Positions 36,791 to 48,477 of a stretch of 64,000 nt of DNA are shown in pieces. The notes beneath the pieces were generated by a model, which was given only the letters and a program-made list of their open reading frames with translations, was not told the origin of the DNA and did no database searches. Numbering within the stretch: position 1 is the stretch's first letter; the number at the start of each line of letters is the position of its first letter. A program made the position numbers and the translations under genes. Origin of the DNA: Cannabis sativa. Taxonomy: Eukaryota > Streptophyta > Magnoliopsida > Rosales > Cannabaceae. The stretch covers positions 10,602,001-10,666,000 of the forward strand of contig NC_083603.1 of NCBI RefSeq assembly GCF_029168945.1, read 5' to 3'.

Positions 36791-39700
36791 TGGTATCGGT
36801 GCATTCGCGGTTGCCTCGACTTCATTACATTCGGTGATGAAGTCTGCCAAAGCTTGTCCTTTTATGGAGATGCGGGGTATGTAGTGTAAGTCAAATTGAG
36901 TTAACTCCATTGCCCATTTGAGGAGCCTTCCGGACGCCTCTGGCTTTTGCAGGACTTGCCGGAGCGGATGATTGGTCAGTACCTTGATTGGGTGTGCTTG
37001 GAAGTACGGCCTTAATTTTCTTGAGGCCATTAGGAGGCAGAAAACCAATTTTTCGATGATGGGGTACCTCGTCTCCGCCCCTATCATGCGCTTGCTGACG
37101 TAGCATACGGGATGTTGAGTTTTCTCTTCTTCCCGAACTAGGGCAGCGCTGACCGCGTGCTTGGAGACGACCAGATATCGGAACAGGTCCTCTCCGAGGA
37201 CGGGTTTTGACAGGATTGGAGGCTTGGCCATATGTTCTTTCAACTTTTTGAATGCCTCCTCGTACTCGTCCGACCACTCAAACTTTTGGCACTTCTTCAA
37301 TACGTTGAAGAAGGGAATGCACTTGTCTGTAGATCGGGAGATAAAACGGCTCAGGGTAGCAACCTTTCCGATTAGGCTCTGCACGTCTTTATGCTTCTTG
37401 GGGGATGGTATGCTCAGGAGAGCTTGAATTTTTTCTGGGTTTGCCTCAATCCCCCTCTGGCTGACGATGAAGCCCAGGAACTTTCCTGATTTGACCCTAA
37501 AGGTGCATTTCTTTGGGTTGAGCTTCATTCCGTATCTCCGGACTACCTCAAAACACTCTTCTTAGTCGTCTGCATGGCTATTACATGCTTTAGACTTGAC
37601 GAGCATGTCGTCCACGTACACCTCCATGTTTCGCCCCAAGTGGCCTTTGAACATCCGGTTGACCATTCTTTGGTAGGTCGCACCAGCGTTCTTCAGTCCG
37701 AAAGGCATGAACAGGTAGCAGTATACCCCCTTATCGGTCCTGAAGCTAGTGCACTCTTGGTCCGCCGTGTTCATCTTTATTTGGTTGTACCCGGCGTAGG
37801 CGTCCATGAAGGACAGTAGCTTGAATCCGGAGGTGGCGTCTACCATCTGATTGATCCTGGGCAGAGGAAAACAGTCCTTCAGACAAGCTTTGTTTAGATC
37901 AGTGAAGTCTATACAAACTCGCCAAGTTCCGTTAGGCTTCGGCACCAGGATCGGATTGGCTAGCCATTCCGAGTAGTATACGTCTCGGATCATGCCGTTT
38001 GTTAAAAGCTTGCCCACCTCTTTCTCTAAGACCTCGGCCTTTAGTGAATCGAGGGGGCGTCGCTTTCGCTGGACTGGCGACATATCCGGGTTGACGTTGA
38101 AGACGTGGGTGATGACATGGGGACTTATGCCAGTCATGTCCTCTTGGCGCCATGCAAAAATGACGACGACGCCTTTCAGTGTTTTTATTATTTTTTCTTT
38201 TTCCTCCGGGTCTAGGCTCTTTCCTAGCCGGAGTACCTTGGTGGAGTCGAGGTCGCACACTGATATCTCCTCGACATCCTCCATTGATTCTACAATTTTT
38301 TCGGACCCCACTCGGGGATCCAACTCATCTTCTTCAGCCACTTCTGGCTCAATGGTTTCCCGGACCATCAGTACGGGCAGGTGGGCTGCAACGTTGTAAC
38401 ATTGCCTCGCCTCCCCCTCATTTCCTCTCACCGTCCCTATTCCAGCTTCCTGGGTTGGGAACTTTAAGCACAAGTGCCGTATAGACGTGACTGCACCGAA
38501 ATCTACCAGGGCCGGTCGGCCGAGAATCGCATTGTAAGCGGTCGGGCAGTCTACCACCACGAAGGTGCAATACTTGAACGTGCTTTGGGGGGTATTCGGG
38601 CACAAGGTGATGGGAAGTCTTACTTTCCCCATTGGGATAAGTGTCGTTCCGTTAAACCCCGTGAGTTGGGAACCACTGAGTGAGAGGTCTCGGTCCGTCA
38701 GGTCTATTGCAGTGAAGGCCTCCTTGAAAAGTAGATTCACGGAGCGTCTGTTGTCGATCAAGACCCTGGCCACTACTTTATTGGCGATGGGGGTCTCTAT
38801 GACCAACGGATCATGGTGGGGAAAACGCACCGTCTTGGCGTCTTCTTCCGTGAATGTGATGGGTTGATCCATTAGCCGGGGCCTTTGAGCTGGGAGTTGA
38901 GTAACCTCCCAAACCTCATTGTGCTTTACGGCCCCCACATACCGCTTTAATTCTTTGCGGGTAGTTCCTCCAATATGGGGTCCTCCTGAGATCATGGCAA
39001 CTCTCCCATTGGGTTGGGGTGGTAGACCGGGGATATGCTAGGCATCTCCAGTGGGAGCAACTGGAGCCAGTACTCCTGCTGCACCCCCTGGTGCTCCTTG
39101 TGGCAAAGCCCCTGTCGCCTGACCCGGATTGAGGTGAGACAGCCGATTCTTGATCCATTCATAGAGGTGGCCCAATCAGATTAGGTTTTCGATCTCATCT
39201 TTGAGATTTTTACATTCATTGGTGCTATGCCCAATGTCGTTGTGGTACTCGCATCTCTTGTTGGGGTCCCTCCGGGAGCTATCTTTGTACAGAGGAGGTG
39301 GTCTCCGGTAGTGCGTATTTTTCCTAGTAGCAAAGTACACACGCTCTTGGGAGTTCGTCAACTCCGTGTACTGAGTGTATTGGGGAGTGTATCCCCTCTT
39401 TTGTCGCTTCTCCTCCGTCCGGGTGCTGCCTTTGGAGGATCGTTTACTCCTCGAACCCTGGGAAGGACCCGTCAGGCTGGCGATTGGAGCGGAGTGAGAG
39501 GGAGCTTGTCCATTTATTCCCGAGGGATTTCTGAAATGGGACGATGCGGGGGCCAAGGCCTGGCCCTGACTGTATCCGGGAGTAGCAGAGATTGTATGCT
39601 GCTCATTGGTGGAGCCGCAGTCGGGACAGTACCCGACGGCTGGGCTCCGGGCATATACCCTGCTATCCCGGTGGGATAGTATCCTCCCAAGGCCACTATT

Positions 39701-41072
39701 TGGGCCTCTTCAAGGTTGATATATTTTTGGACTCTTTTCTGGAAGTCCTGAAGGTTTGAAGCTCCTTCCTGTTGTAGTTCGTTCCAGAATGGAGTCCCTG
39801 TACGGATGCCCGCTTGGAAAAGGGCAAGCTGTTGTCCGTCATCAACTTTCTTGGTTTTCGAGGCTTCCTCTCGAAACCTCTTTATATAGTTCTTTAAGGT
39901 CTCTGTAGGCAACTGCTTGATATTAGTCAAGGCACTGACCTCCAGGTTGACCTTTCTTGCGGCGACAAACTGTCTTCGGAAGTTGGTCTGTAACTTGTTC
40001 CAACAGCCCACGGATCCTGGTTCCAGTTTCTTGAACCATTCCTCCGCGGACTCACTTAGCGTAAGCGGGAAGCACAGACATTTGGCATCATTGCTGACTC
40101 TCATGACCGTCATGACACGGTTGAACTGGGACAGATGGTCGCTTGGGTGGGAGTTCCCGGTATAAGCTGCCATTTCAGGCATCTTAAAGTTCTTGGGGAG
40201 TTCTGCTTCCAAGATGTGCTTGGCACATGGCTCCCGGTGTTCACAGTCTGAGTCAGAGTCATCGCCTTTCTGTCTTCGGGAGACTCGGGCGATATCTTTT
40301 CGGAGTATGGCGAGCTCCGCCATGATTCCTTCATTTAACGTTCTTTTGGTCAAGGTGATCCCGGAGGTGACCTTGATTCCCGTTGATTTGATTCCTCAAA
40401 TCGACGGGAGGACATTTCTGTCCTCTTCTCCCTCTACCTCCGGGCTCCTAGTGCACGGAAACGCTTTTTCGGTCCTCTCGGTCCTGAGGGCGAAGACTCC
40501 CTTTTTGGAGTTTGCCCCTCTGCGGACCTTTCCCTTTCGAGAAATCTGAGCGGACCTTTCGCGGATCCTGCACCTTTTTCTTTCTCCCAGGGGTAGAAGT
40601 AGGGTTTTTCTTTTGGTTCCCTTCAGCGGGATACCTTATAGGGCTGGGTTCCCTAGACCTTTTCCGTTGGGTACTTGGCGAGGATTCCTCTGGTTCCTTG
40701 CCAAGTCCGGCAGACATAGCCTTGGGATGCACGTGGATGCCAGCCGTCTCCATGGCTTTTTGCATGGCCAGCATTACCTCTTGCATCTTTTGGTTTTGTG
40801 CTTTTTGGGCTGCGATCTCAGCTTCATGATCGACAGCCTTTTGTTTTAGGAGCACCAGGTCTGAGTAGCTACCGTCATCGTAGGCGTACTCATCGAGGTT
40901 TCCCTCGTAATAATCATCAGGAACTCCATGTTCCTCGGAGCCCTCAGCTACTCTTGAGGCTACATCTTCCTCATTCGGGTCTTGAGCATCTTCTAGAGGG
41001 CGAGGTTGACGAGTGCTTCGAGTCTCCACCATTATTGTAATATGTGGTGTGTTTGCAGAAGCTTTCTTCAAC

Positions 41073-41090
41073 TCTCAATGAAAGCACCAA
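41073..41090 (-). other. T2 primer-binding site
   Basis: Three bases inside the 5' LTR, the minus strand reads TGGTGCTTTCATTGAGAG. It begins with the TGG expected from pairing to a tRNA CCA end. I cannot name the tRNA with confidence. T1 has a degenerate copy at the matching position (47118-47135), which supports kinship. Confidence 0.75.
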
Positions 41091-41093
41091 AAT

Positions 41094-41839
41094 GTTGACC
41101 GAGGTTTTCGGCAACCAATAAAATAATAGTAGATTAAAGAGCTGTAAGAAATTAAGAGAAGGATTTTTACGTGGTTAGGGCATTAATGAGCCTTAGTCCA
41201 CGTGTCTGTGTATTTATGAGTGTATTTAATACAGAGAATGTTCTTGGTGAGTATTTACTCTTCTTGCACTTATGCAACCCAAAAATCTCGACCCCATTAA
41301 TGAGCTTTGAGGGGGTATTTATAGTGTTTTTTGGTGGGGTGATTCCCAGAATTGTAGTACATATATTTTTGTAACTACCAATAAAGTTGGGTATTCCCAA
41401 TGAATATACCATGGGTAATGCATGGTCAAATCCCTAAGTGCTGTAGAGATTTTATGTGAAATTTCCTTATTGCCTTTTGACTGATGGGACTCTTCATAGT
41501 GTAGCCGTCAATAGACTTAAGTGGTCATAGCCTCGTAGGTACAAGTGGGGGGTCGTGTCGTCAGACTTTATTGCGTGTGGCAGTCCCAACACGTTTCCTC
41601 CCATGCGACATTAAATGCGAGATGATTGCTCAGGGGAAGCCTGACACCTCGCGGAGATGCTTTGATGCCTCTTAGTCCTCTGGGAGCATAGGGGACTTCG
41701 TATGCCTTCTCCGGGAGGCAGGTCCCGGATGCTGCCTTCCTTCATAAAGACTTAGCAATCAATTCAAATGTTAAGATCTTTCGGTCAACGTGTCCCTGTC
41801 TGGTTGGTCCACGTATATTGGGTAAAATCAGGGACAACA
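41094..41839 (-). repeat. T2 LTR, right copy (5' LTR of the element)
   Basis: It begins TGTTGACCGAGG and ends GGGACAACA, matching the left copy. GTTAG follows immediately as the target duplication. Confidence 0.95.
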
Positions 41840-42969
41840 GTTAGTAACCAGTTACTCATAAATGATATAACTAGTAAGTTGTTTAATAATTAAAATTTTA
41901 ATTTTTGTAGTATTTCATTATATTGTAGGTTGTGAGATAATTGTAAAGTTCTGGATTATTTAGTGTTGATCGCGTTTTAGCTAACTACATGTATACATTC
42001 AGTAACTTCTGATATTAATTAATTATCAATGCTTATAAGAGTTTAAATATTTTAAATTTTCATATGTAGTGAAGTAGGTTTTGTGAAATATTATACTACG
42101 ATCGAATGGGTGAAATATGCGTGTTAGATGAGTTTGAACATCTTAAATATACATCAGTAAAGTAAGTCTTCTTAATACATGTACTGCGGTTGGATGGGTG
42201 GATAATTTTTATATTGTTAATGTTATTGTGATTATTTATATTATTTTAGATTGTGTTTTGTTGTTATTGATAGCTTTGAATATTTTGGGAACGTGTAATT
42301 TTAGTCGTTATGCTGTTGAAATGTTAGTAGAACTAGGACTAGTTACTACTTAGTAATTTAGTATACTATAATTAGTTACTAGTTAATAATTTAAGAAAAG
42401 ATCAGTTACTTGTTAGTTACAATGTTTAAAATAACGCAAATAAACCTTGAGACGTAAGCCTCAAAAATTATATTGAAATAAATTTTAAAACACCTAAGGA
42501 TGAATAAAATATCACATACATTTTAAACATACCATAAAATATCTCATAAAAATAGCATATCATGAACACACTTGACTTATAAAACTCGAACTAAAACATT
42601 AATGATAAATACAATGATGATTAGAAATTATTTAAGTCATCATCTCTTGACGAATTATAGTGTAAATTCCTCTTATCATTCTCACTCTCGTTTCCACCAT
42701 CAATATTCTCACATTCATCAGTATTTAGTGTAATATATAAATAGTGACTAGTTTTGAGAAATTAGTTAGTTACAACTTATATAACTAGTAACTAGTTACT
42801 AGTTAGTAATATGAAAGAAACACTTATCTCAATTGTTACTATTTTTCAAAATGTAGGGGTTTATACATCTCAATTAATAAAGACATAAAAATATCTACAA
42901 TTTGAGATTGAGTCACTAGTTAGTAATTTAGTACTTAACATTGAGATTTTTTTGTTATGATTTTTATTA

Positions 42970-44480
42970 TGGATAAATTATGGATGCGTAAAAAGAGAGA
43001 CACACTGTAATTTCAAGTAGGATTCGAGACATTTATATAGTTTGTCCTAAAGAATTCTAGAAATCCCGAACATATTCATTGTCCATGAGTAGATTGTTGT
43101 AATTAATTAGAAGAAAATATTACAATGATTAAGGATCATGTGTATTTAAGAGGTTTCAATAAAAGTTATTTTACATGATATTGGCATGGCAAATATTTAA
43201 CTGATAATCTATATATATTAGGGAAGCGGCGGGTAGATGATATTGACTGTTATTATTTTGATGATCATTCAATGGACATGCTTGATGAAGAATATGAGGA
43301 ATTTCTTGATGATCCTAAAAGATTCGATAATTTGCTAAGTGATGTAGATAAACCCTAGTTCGATGAAATTAAGATTACCAACAATAGTAAAATTTTACAA
43401 CATTAAACAGAAAATAGAGTGAGTGATAAATGTTTTACTCGATTTGTAGCTACTTTTAAAGATATCTTGCCATTTGACAATTACTTTCTGAAATCTACAT
43501 ATGAAGTGAAGAAAATTTTAATTTCATATGATTGAAGTATGACAAGATCCATTCATGTCCGAATAATTGTATTTTATACCATAAGGAATATGTAGACATG
43601 AATAATTGTCTAACTTGTGGTTTATCCAGCGATAAAATAAATAAGAGTTAGGAGAATAGGAAACTTATCCCTTAAAAAGTATTGTGGTACAAGCTTTTAA
43701 TTTTATGTCCTAAACGATTATATTGTAGTGCACAACATTCTAAAAATTTAATTTGGCATGAGACTAAGAGACTGAAAGATGGAAAACTAAACATCATGCA
43801 GATTCACAAGCTTGGAAAAATCCAAAATTTTAATATGAACCAAGATATCTCCATCTCGGTTTATTTTTTGGTGGAGTAAACCACATAGATCTCTAAGTAA
43901 TCGTCATAGTTCGTGGTCTATCTTTCTTGTTATGTATAATCTTTCTCCATTGTTAATGATGAAAAAGAAATTTAATATGCTTTCTTTAATGATATCACAC
44001 CCACAACAACCTGGATAAAATATCGATGTATATTTGGAACCATTAATTGATGATTAGATAAAATTATATGAGATTGGTGTTCAGGCCTATGATGGTTTTA
44101 AGAAATTTAATCTAAAGGCAGTGTTATTGTAGACTGTTAGTGGTTTTCTAGTTTACAATAATTTATTAGGCTTAAGCACAAAAGGTTACAAAGATATTTT
44201 GATTTATTGCACTATCACTTGGGCTCATTGCTTGCCAAATGGACACAAGATGTGTTATATTGGTCATATATAGTACTTGCCTAAAGATCATCTTGATAGA
44301 CGGAAGAAAAAAAACATTCGATTGTACTGAAGAGGGAGGTATGGCTCCTTTGCCACTGTTAGGGAAACAAATTCTCCAAGAAATAGAACTAGTATATTTT
44401 AAGTATGGAAATACGCAAAAAAAAAATTAGAAACAAATAGTTGTTACCGCTACAACAAGATTGGTTAGCAAAATTGCTTG
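42970..44480 (+). pseudogene. D1 TNP2-type CACTA transposase relic
   Basis: Pieces in several plus-strand frames follow the order of TNP2 transposases (Transposase_21). DHVYLRGFNKSYFT-stop-YWHGK lies near 43140. YDKIHSCPNNCILYHKEYVD then NNCLTCGLSS lies near 43540-43635, retaining the zinc-finger-like Cys pairs. WYKLLILCPKRLYCSAQHSK lies near 43685, WSIFLVMYNLSP near 43915 and GLSTKGYKDILIYC near 44170. Stops and frameshifts throughout make it non-functional. The Trp of the usual W-Y-W-H-G motif is a TGA here. Confidence 0.8.
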
Positions 44481-44789
44481 GGTGATTCATAGAAATGATG
44501 AGTAGAACAATTGTATAAGTATTTTTTTTTCTTTTACTTTTTTTTTTATGTTTAATTAGATAATTCATAAATACTTAGAGTAATTTTAAAATGTTTGTGT
44601 AATATATTTACTTTGAGTAATATAAATATATACATTTATTTAGATTATCAATTTTAGTTATATGAAATTAGTATAAATATATTAATCAAAATAAAAAATA
44701 TAAATATGAAAAAAATATAATTTCTAAATATAATATAAATATAAATTTTGATTTTAAATAAAAATTAATGATTTTAAAATTAAAAAATA

Positions 44790-45060
44790 TATATCACATT
44801 TTTTATGTCGGCTATTAAAAAAAAAATTGACGTTTTAACTACATACAACGTCATTTTTTGTAATAACTGATGCCATTGGAGGGTTTACAAAATAAGACCC
44901 CTCATATGTGATCGATTATTTTATAATAATTTACGACATAGATGGGGTCTATACCTTCGATTTTCTCACCATCCTTTAGAGATCCCTGAAATAGGGTCGG
45001 TCATGAATTTCGTCACAACTGCCGATGTATGCCCTTAAAAACTACCTTTAAAGCCCAATT
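44790..45060 (+). other. D1 right subterminal region
   Basis: Sequence with GTCGGCTATT, GATGCCATTGGAGGG and CTGCCGATGTATG words resembles the left subterminal blocks. The terminal inverted repeat itself was not found, so the right limit of D1 is uncertain. Confidence 0.4.
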
Positions 45061-45587
45061 TTAATTTTCTTAGAAATTTTAGTTTCTCCTAAATCCCAAA
45101 AGCCTTTATCTTTTGAAATTTCATCAAAAAGTCAAAAATCTTATTGCTAGATCCTCTTTTTCACTTTGTCAGAGAGTTGGAAGCATTTTTCTTAATAAGG
45201 CACTGTCCAAGCAATTTAATGTTTTACCTTTTTGTCCTCCCTATTTTGTAGATGAACCATGTTGAATCCTGGGAAGGTGAACATTAGATTGACGACAATT
45301 TGCTCGAATTAATTTTTGGGAATAATTCAACCTTCCACGCAAGTAGCTCATCTTCATCTTCAAGCAAGCCTTTAATTTCTTCTGAATCCTCCAAGGAAAG
45401 ACAATCAAGTCACTCCTCGGAGTCAAAGTTTCAACATCATCAAACTCCGACTAGATCGGTGGTGATAGTTACGATCATCACATCAAGAGATGACAAAAGG
45501 TTGAAGGCAATTTCTTCATGCCTCTTGGGCATACATTGTCCGACCAGACACAGGAGACACTCTCCTTGTAGGGTGATGCTTGTTGTA

Positions 45588-46882
45588 TAGGGATGTCAAA
45601 AAGATCCATTTAGTAGGAGCGGATTGAAGCTCTGATCAGACAGATCACCTCTGATCCGAAACATTCAGATACTTATTGGATCTGGATCAGATCTAATCCG
45701 ACCCGATTTCAATTTATTTAAAAAAAAACTTAATTCAAGACTCGGACCCCAGACTCGGATCCCTTGGGACCTGGACCCAGACCGGGACTTTGGACCAAGA
45801 CCCAGACCCGAACCTAGACCCAAGACCCGAAACCAGACCCGGGACCCAGAACCCAAACCCGGACCTGGGACTTGGGACCCATACTTGGTCCAGACCCCAA
45901 CCCTAAACCCGGACCGGGACCCGGAATCGAACCCGAGACTTGGGATTCGGACCCGAACTTGAACCTAAACCTGAACCGAGGCGAGATCGGGACTCGAGAA
46001 CCTAAACCCAGACCCGAACCGGACCCAGCACTCGGGCCCCAAACCCGGACCGGGACCCAAACCCGAACCCGACCCGGCCCTGAACCCTGACCAGGACCTG
46101 GCCCCGAACCCAGATCGAGACCCGGGAACTAGGACTAGGACCGAACCCGGGACCCAAGACTAAGACCGAGATCGGGACCTAGACTCGGGACTAAGACCCT
46201 GACTCGAGACTCAGACCCAGACCCGGGACCCAGACCAGGACCCGAACTCAGACCCAGGACATGGACTCGATCGGACCTGAGACCCAAGACCCAGGACCAA
46301 GATTCAGACCAGGACCCGGGACCCGACCCCGACCTAAACTCGAGACCTAGACCCGGGACCGGGACTAGGACCCAAACCCAGACCCGGACCCTAACCCGCG
46401 ACCCAGACCCTGACCTTGACCCGAACGCGGGACCCAAACCCGAACCCAGACCGAGGCTTGGACCCAAACCGAGACCCGAATCCAAGACCTTGACCTAGGC
46501 CCAAACTCAGATCCGGACCCAAACTTGGACCCGAACCCAGACCCAGACCCGAACCCAAACTTGGACACGGACCCGACCCGTTGTTGGTGTTGGGGTAGAG
46601 TTTATTAAAAAAATATTATCTTTACACAATCTATTAATACATGTCAATAGCAAACATAATATTGTATTTAATAATACTAATACAAAATTAAAATAGATAT
46701 AAAATTATAAGTTAATATTAAAATTCTTTTAAAAAAAAGAGTTGGGTCGGATCAGATCCGATCCGAATAAGTCAGGTCAGATCTGATCTGATCCGAGTAT
46801 CTGATCTAGCGGGGCAGGGCGGGGAATATCCTTACATGATCTGGATCAGGTCGGATCATAGCTGGATCAGATCTAGCTCCTA
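45588..46882. mobile_element. Putative hAT-like non-autonomous element with an expanded GACCCR array
   Basis: The ends start TAGGGATGTC on the left and, reverse-complemented, TAGGAGCTAG on the right. Each is followed by GATC/GATCC-rich sequence and a GATCCGACCC word. Between them lies a roughly 830-bp array of degenerate (G/A)ACCC(G/A) words. Similar hAT-derived repeats with CGACCCGAACCC arrays are common in plants. No target duplication was recognised, so the element status is tentative. The array gives long Gly/Ser or Pro/Asp open frames that are not genes. Confidence 0.45.
45745..46578. repeat. Cryptic 6-bp (G/A)ACCC(G/A) array
   Basis: Hundreds of bases are built of GACCCG, GACCCA, AACCCG and GGACCT words with no strict unit, giving strong C/A versus G/T strand asymmetry. 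It is flanked on both sides by GATCCGACCC-type sequence. Confidence 0.9.
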
Positions 46883-47116
46883 TAGAAATTGAGTCTCCAG
46901 CCCTAGCTCCCACAGAGGTATTGTTGCAAGGTGGCAGACGTGCATTGGTTTTATCGATTCCAATGTTAGTAGGTATCTAGCCATTTGGATCAGTGGCCAT
47001 TGGGTCCTGCTGTTGACTAGATGTAACCCTCCTTGTTTAAACCATTGTTCTTGAATCGAAGATGATTTGAAAATAGATAAGATACAAATATTTTGTAGAG
47101 AACAAAAAGGTATCAT
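46883..47116 (-). pseudogene. T1 gag N-terminal relic
   Basis: Reading inward from the degenerate primer-binding site, the minus strand around 47043 gives MV-stop-TRRVTSSQQQDPMATD. It is placed like MVETRSTRQPRPLED at the start of the T2 gag. Frameshifts follow quickly, and only this short start is recognisable. The similarity is weak but the position fits. Confidence 0.45.
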
Positions 47117-47138
47117 GCTCTCAATGAAAGTACTAAAA

Positions 47139-48009
47139 TATTGACCTCATTTTAGTCAATGACGTGGTGTCAATAAAATCATGACAAAGATATTTGATAA
47201 TTAGTAATAATCGAAAGCAATAAATGGCACACAAGATTTATAGAGGTTCAACCCTGAATATTGGTAATGACCGACTCCCCTTATATTGTATTTCTCTAAG
47301 AAGTATCAAGATCACAAGAACCTGGTCAAGTGAGTTTCTTAATATTCTTATTTAGGAATTATAGATAATATTTTGTAGCGTGATAAATCTTTGAACGAAT
47401 TAGAATCTTCCCCTGAATAGTGAGAATGACCCGCTATCTATAGGGCTACAAGTAAATAAATTACATTAATTACAAAATAAACAATAAAGGCTAATTGAGC
47501 CAATCCCATGATATCCTCAATTCCCTTGATTCTCTCAATCCCACAATTTTATAGCTCATTTGGAACGTCGTATTAGGTCGTATTGTATTGTATTGTATTA
47601 TATTGAATTGGATTATATATCATATTTGTATACAAATATTGCATAAAATACAATTTAATATAATACTATACAATACAATACGGTGTAATACGGCGTATCA
47701 AGCGAACCCTTGGGCATTTAAAATAACCTAGTCTTCAGGGATTGGGTAGTTACGACGAATTTGATTTCCATATTCGCAACATTGTTGGTGCCACCATGGG
47801 AGCTACCCTAAGATGATCGAGGATATCTGGTTATTCTCTTTGAGCGGTCGACTCTTTTCATAAAGTACTATTGTTGATATTGTTTCTTTTTCTTCCCAAA
47901 GCCTTTTGGGCAGTCTTACCGCTTAATTATATACCGTCCCAACTCATTATCAACCTCCACATGTCATCTTGCTTTGTGCCATGCCATAAAGGTGATTTTT
48001 GGAATAATA
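47139..48009 (-). repeat. T1 right LTR, interrupted by a MITE
   Basis: It aligns with 26996-27709. The usual TG...CA ends are decayed to TA...TA. Removing the MITE at 47552-47710 leaves about 712 bp, the length of the left copy. Confidence 0.72.
47552..47710. mobile_element. 159-bp MITE with TIRs inside the T1 LTR
   Basis: Long imperfect inverted repeats face each other: the left reads CGTCGTATTAGGTCGTATTG and the right, reverse-complemented, reads CGCCGTATTACACCGTATTG. Both continue as TATTGTAT...ATATT. The left LTR of T1 lacks this block (CTATTTTAGGCATTT at about 27397), which shows directly that it is an insertion. I could not settle the target duplication. Confidence 0.85.
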
Positions 48010-48477
48010 ATACCATAGAAGGAGCTAGACAAAACTAGTGCCTTTAAGCATTTTTCTATATCAAATTGTAAGGGTGTGGTGTTCATCAAATCGTGTATAG
48101 AACACAAATTATCATATTGAGCCAAAAAATATTAATGAATATCCATGGTGCTTAGCAATATAAGATATTATATAGCTACTAGTATAATTTAATATTGAAT
48201 CTTGTTTATTGTTTTAATAATAATTATAAAAATTTAAGAATCAATGTGTCATCTCAAGGTGGTAAAGGTGGTGCTTGGTAGATGTCTAATAGCAATACTC
48301 TTTAGGCTAAATCATGCAATTTGACCTCAATTATATTGTGATTATAGGTTACACTCTAAACATTACGCTTTAAAATTTACAAATGTGGTTCAAATGCACT
48401 ATATTATTAAAAAATATATATAAATTTGTTTTATGTAGTTTTACTTTTGTTATATAATATAATGTTACATTTGGCCT
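48010..48477. other. Non-coding DNA between T1 and the Cassandra fragment
   Basis: AT-rich with no gene. Words resembling the ends of the MITE at 26177 (TTTAAGCATTTTTC at about 48039, TAGCAATACTCTTTA at about 48289) suggest fragments, but not a complete element. Confidence 0.4.

Larger units (their letters stand above)
35066..41071 (-). pseudogene. T2 gag-pol polyprotein, disrupted
   Basis: Nearly the whole polyprotein lies in one minus-strand frame. Gag N-terminus 41071-40448; core gag domain 40353-39514 in a shifted frame; Zn-knuckle-like CEYHNDIGHSTNEC near 39215-39260; protease near 38755; RT to about 37400 with YVDDM near 37610; gypsy-type RNase H to about 36900; archaeal-type RNase H about 36790-36270; integrase about 36170-35066. 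Nonsense codons lie at 40448, 39176, 39038, 37562, 36668, 35987 and 35825, with frameshifts near 40340 and 39590. The protease motif reads DNRRS where DNGSS is usual. The element could not make its own proteins. Confidence 0.9.
29715..41839 (-). mobile_element. T2: Tat-lineage Ty3/gypsy retrotransposon, full length but defective
   Basis: Two near-identical LTRs (29715-30462, 748 bp; 41094-41839, 746 bp) with TG...CA ends enclose the element. GTTAG occurs on both sides (29710-29714 and 41840-41844), a perfect target duplication. Read on the minus strand the order is LTR, primer-binding site (41073-41090), gag, protease, reverse transcriptase, two RNase H domains, integrase, then an extra gene on the opposite strand, polypurine tract (30463-30479) and LTR. 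This order, dual RNase H and antisense gene are hallmarks of the Tat lineage. LTRs look about 95% identical by eye, so the insertion is recent compared with T1 and D1. Confidence 0.93.
28418..45060 (+). mobile_element. D1: CACTA (En/Spm) DNA transposon relic, split by T2
   Basis: TNP2-type transposase remains lie at 42970-44480. Subterminal sequences with repeated GA(C/T)GCCATAGGG words lie at 28620-28740, and a related GATGCCATTGGAGGG word at 44868. The left edge is set at a CTCTACTATAAAATAAC near 28418 and the right edge near 45060. No matching inverted terminus was found, so both limits are approximate. T2 is inserted at 29715-41839 within AT-rich DNA rich in TTACTAGTTAGTAA-like words that continue on both sides of it. 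Confidence 0.55.
26996..48009 (-). mobile_element. T1: old Tat-like Ty3 retrotransposon carrying nested insertions
   Basis: A direct repeat of about 714 bp brackets this 21-kb block (26996-27709 and 47139-48009). The right LTR is longer because of a 159-bp MITE. Inside the right LTR lies a degenerate copy (47118-47135) of the primer-binding site seen in T2. Inside the left LTR a purine run on the minus strand (27710-27725) fits a polypurine tract, so the element reads on the minus strand. Only gag-like traces remain. The block is interrupted by the CACTA relic D1 and by T2 inside that. No target duplication was recognised, and LTR divergence is much greater than in T2. Confidence 0.7.

Noticed and set aside
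45665..46568. Gly/Ser-rich and Pro/Asp-rich open frames of up to 116 codons
   Set aside because: They arise from the degenerate 6-bp GACCCR array, which lacks stops by composition. Frames on both strands are equally long.
26991..48014. Target duplication for T1
   Set aside because: TCTAA on the left and ATACC on the right do not match, and the right LTR end is decayed, so none is claimed.
48030..48304. A second MITE of the 26177 type
   Set aside because: Only end-like words are present and their orientation does not form a proper inverted pair.
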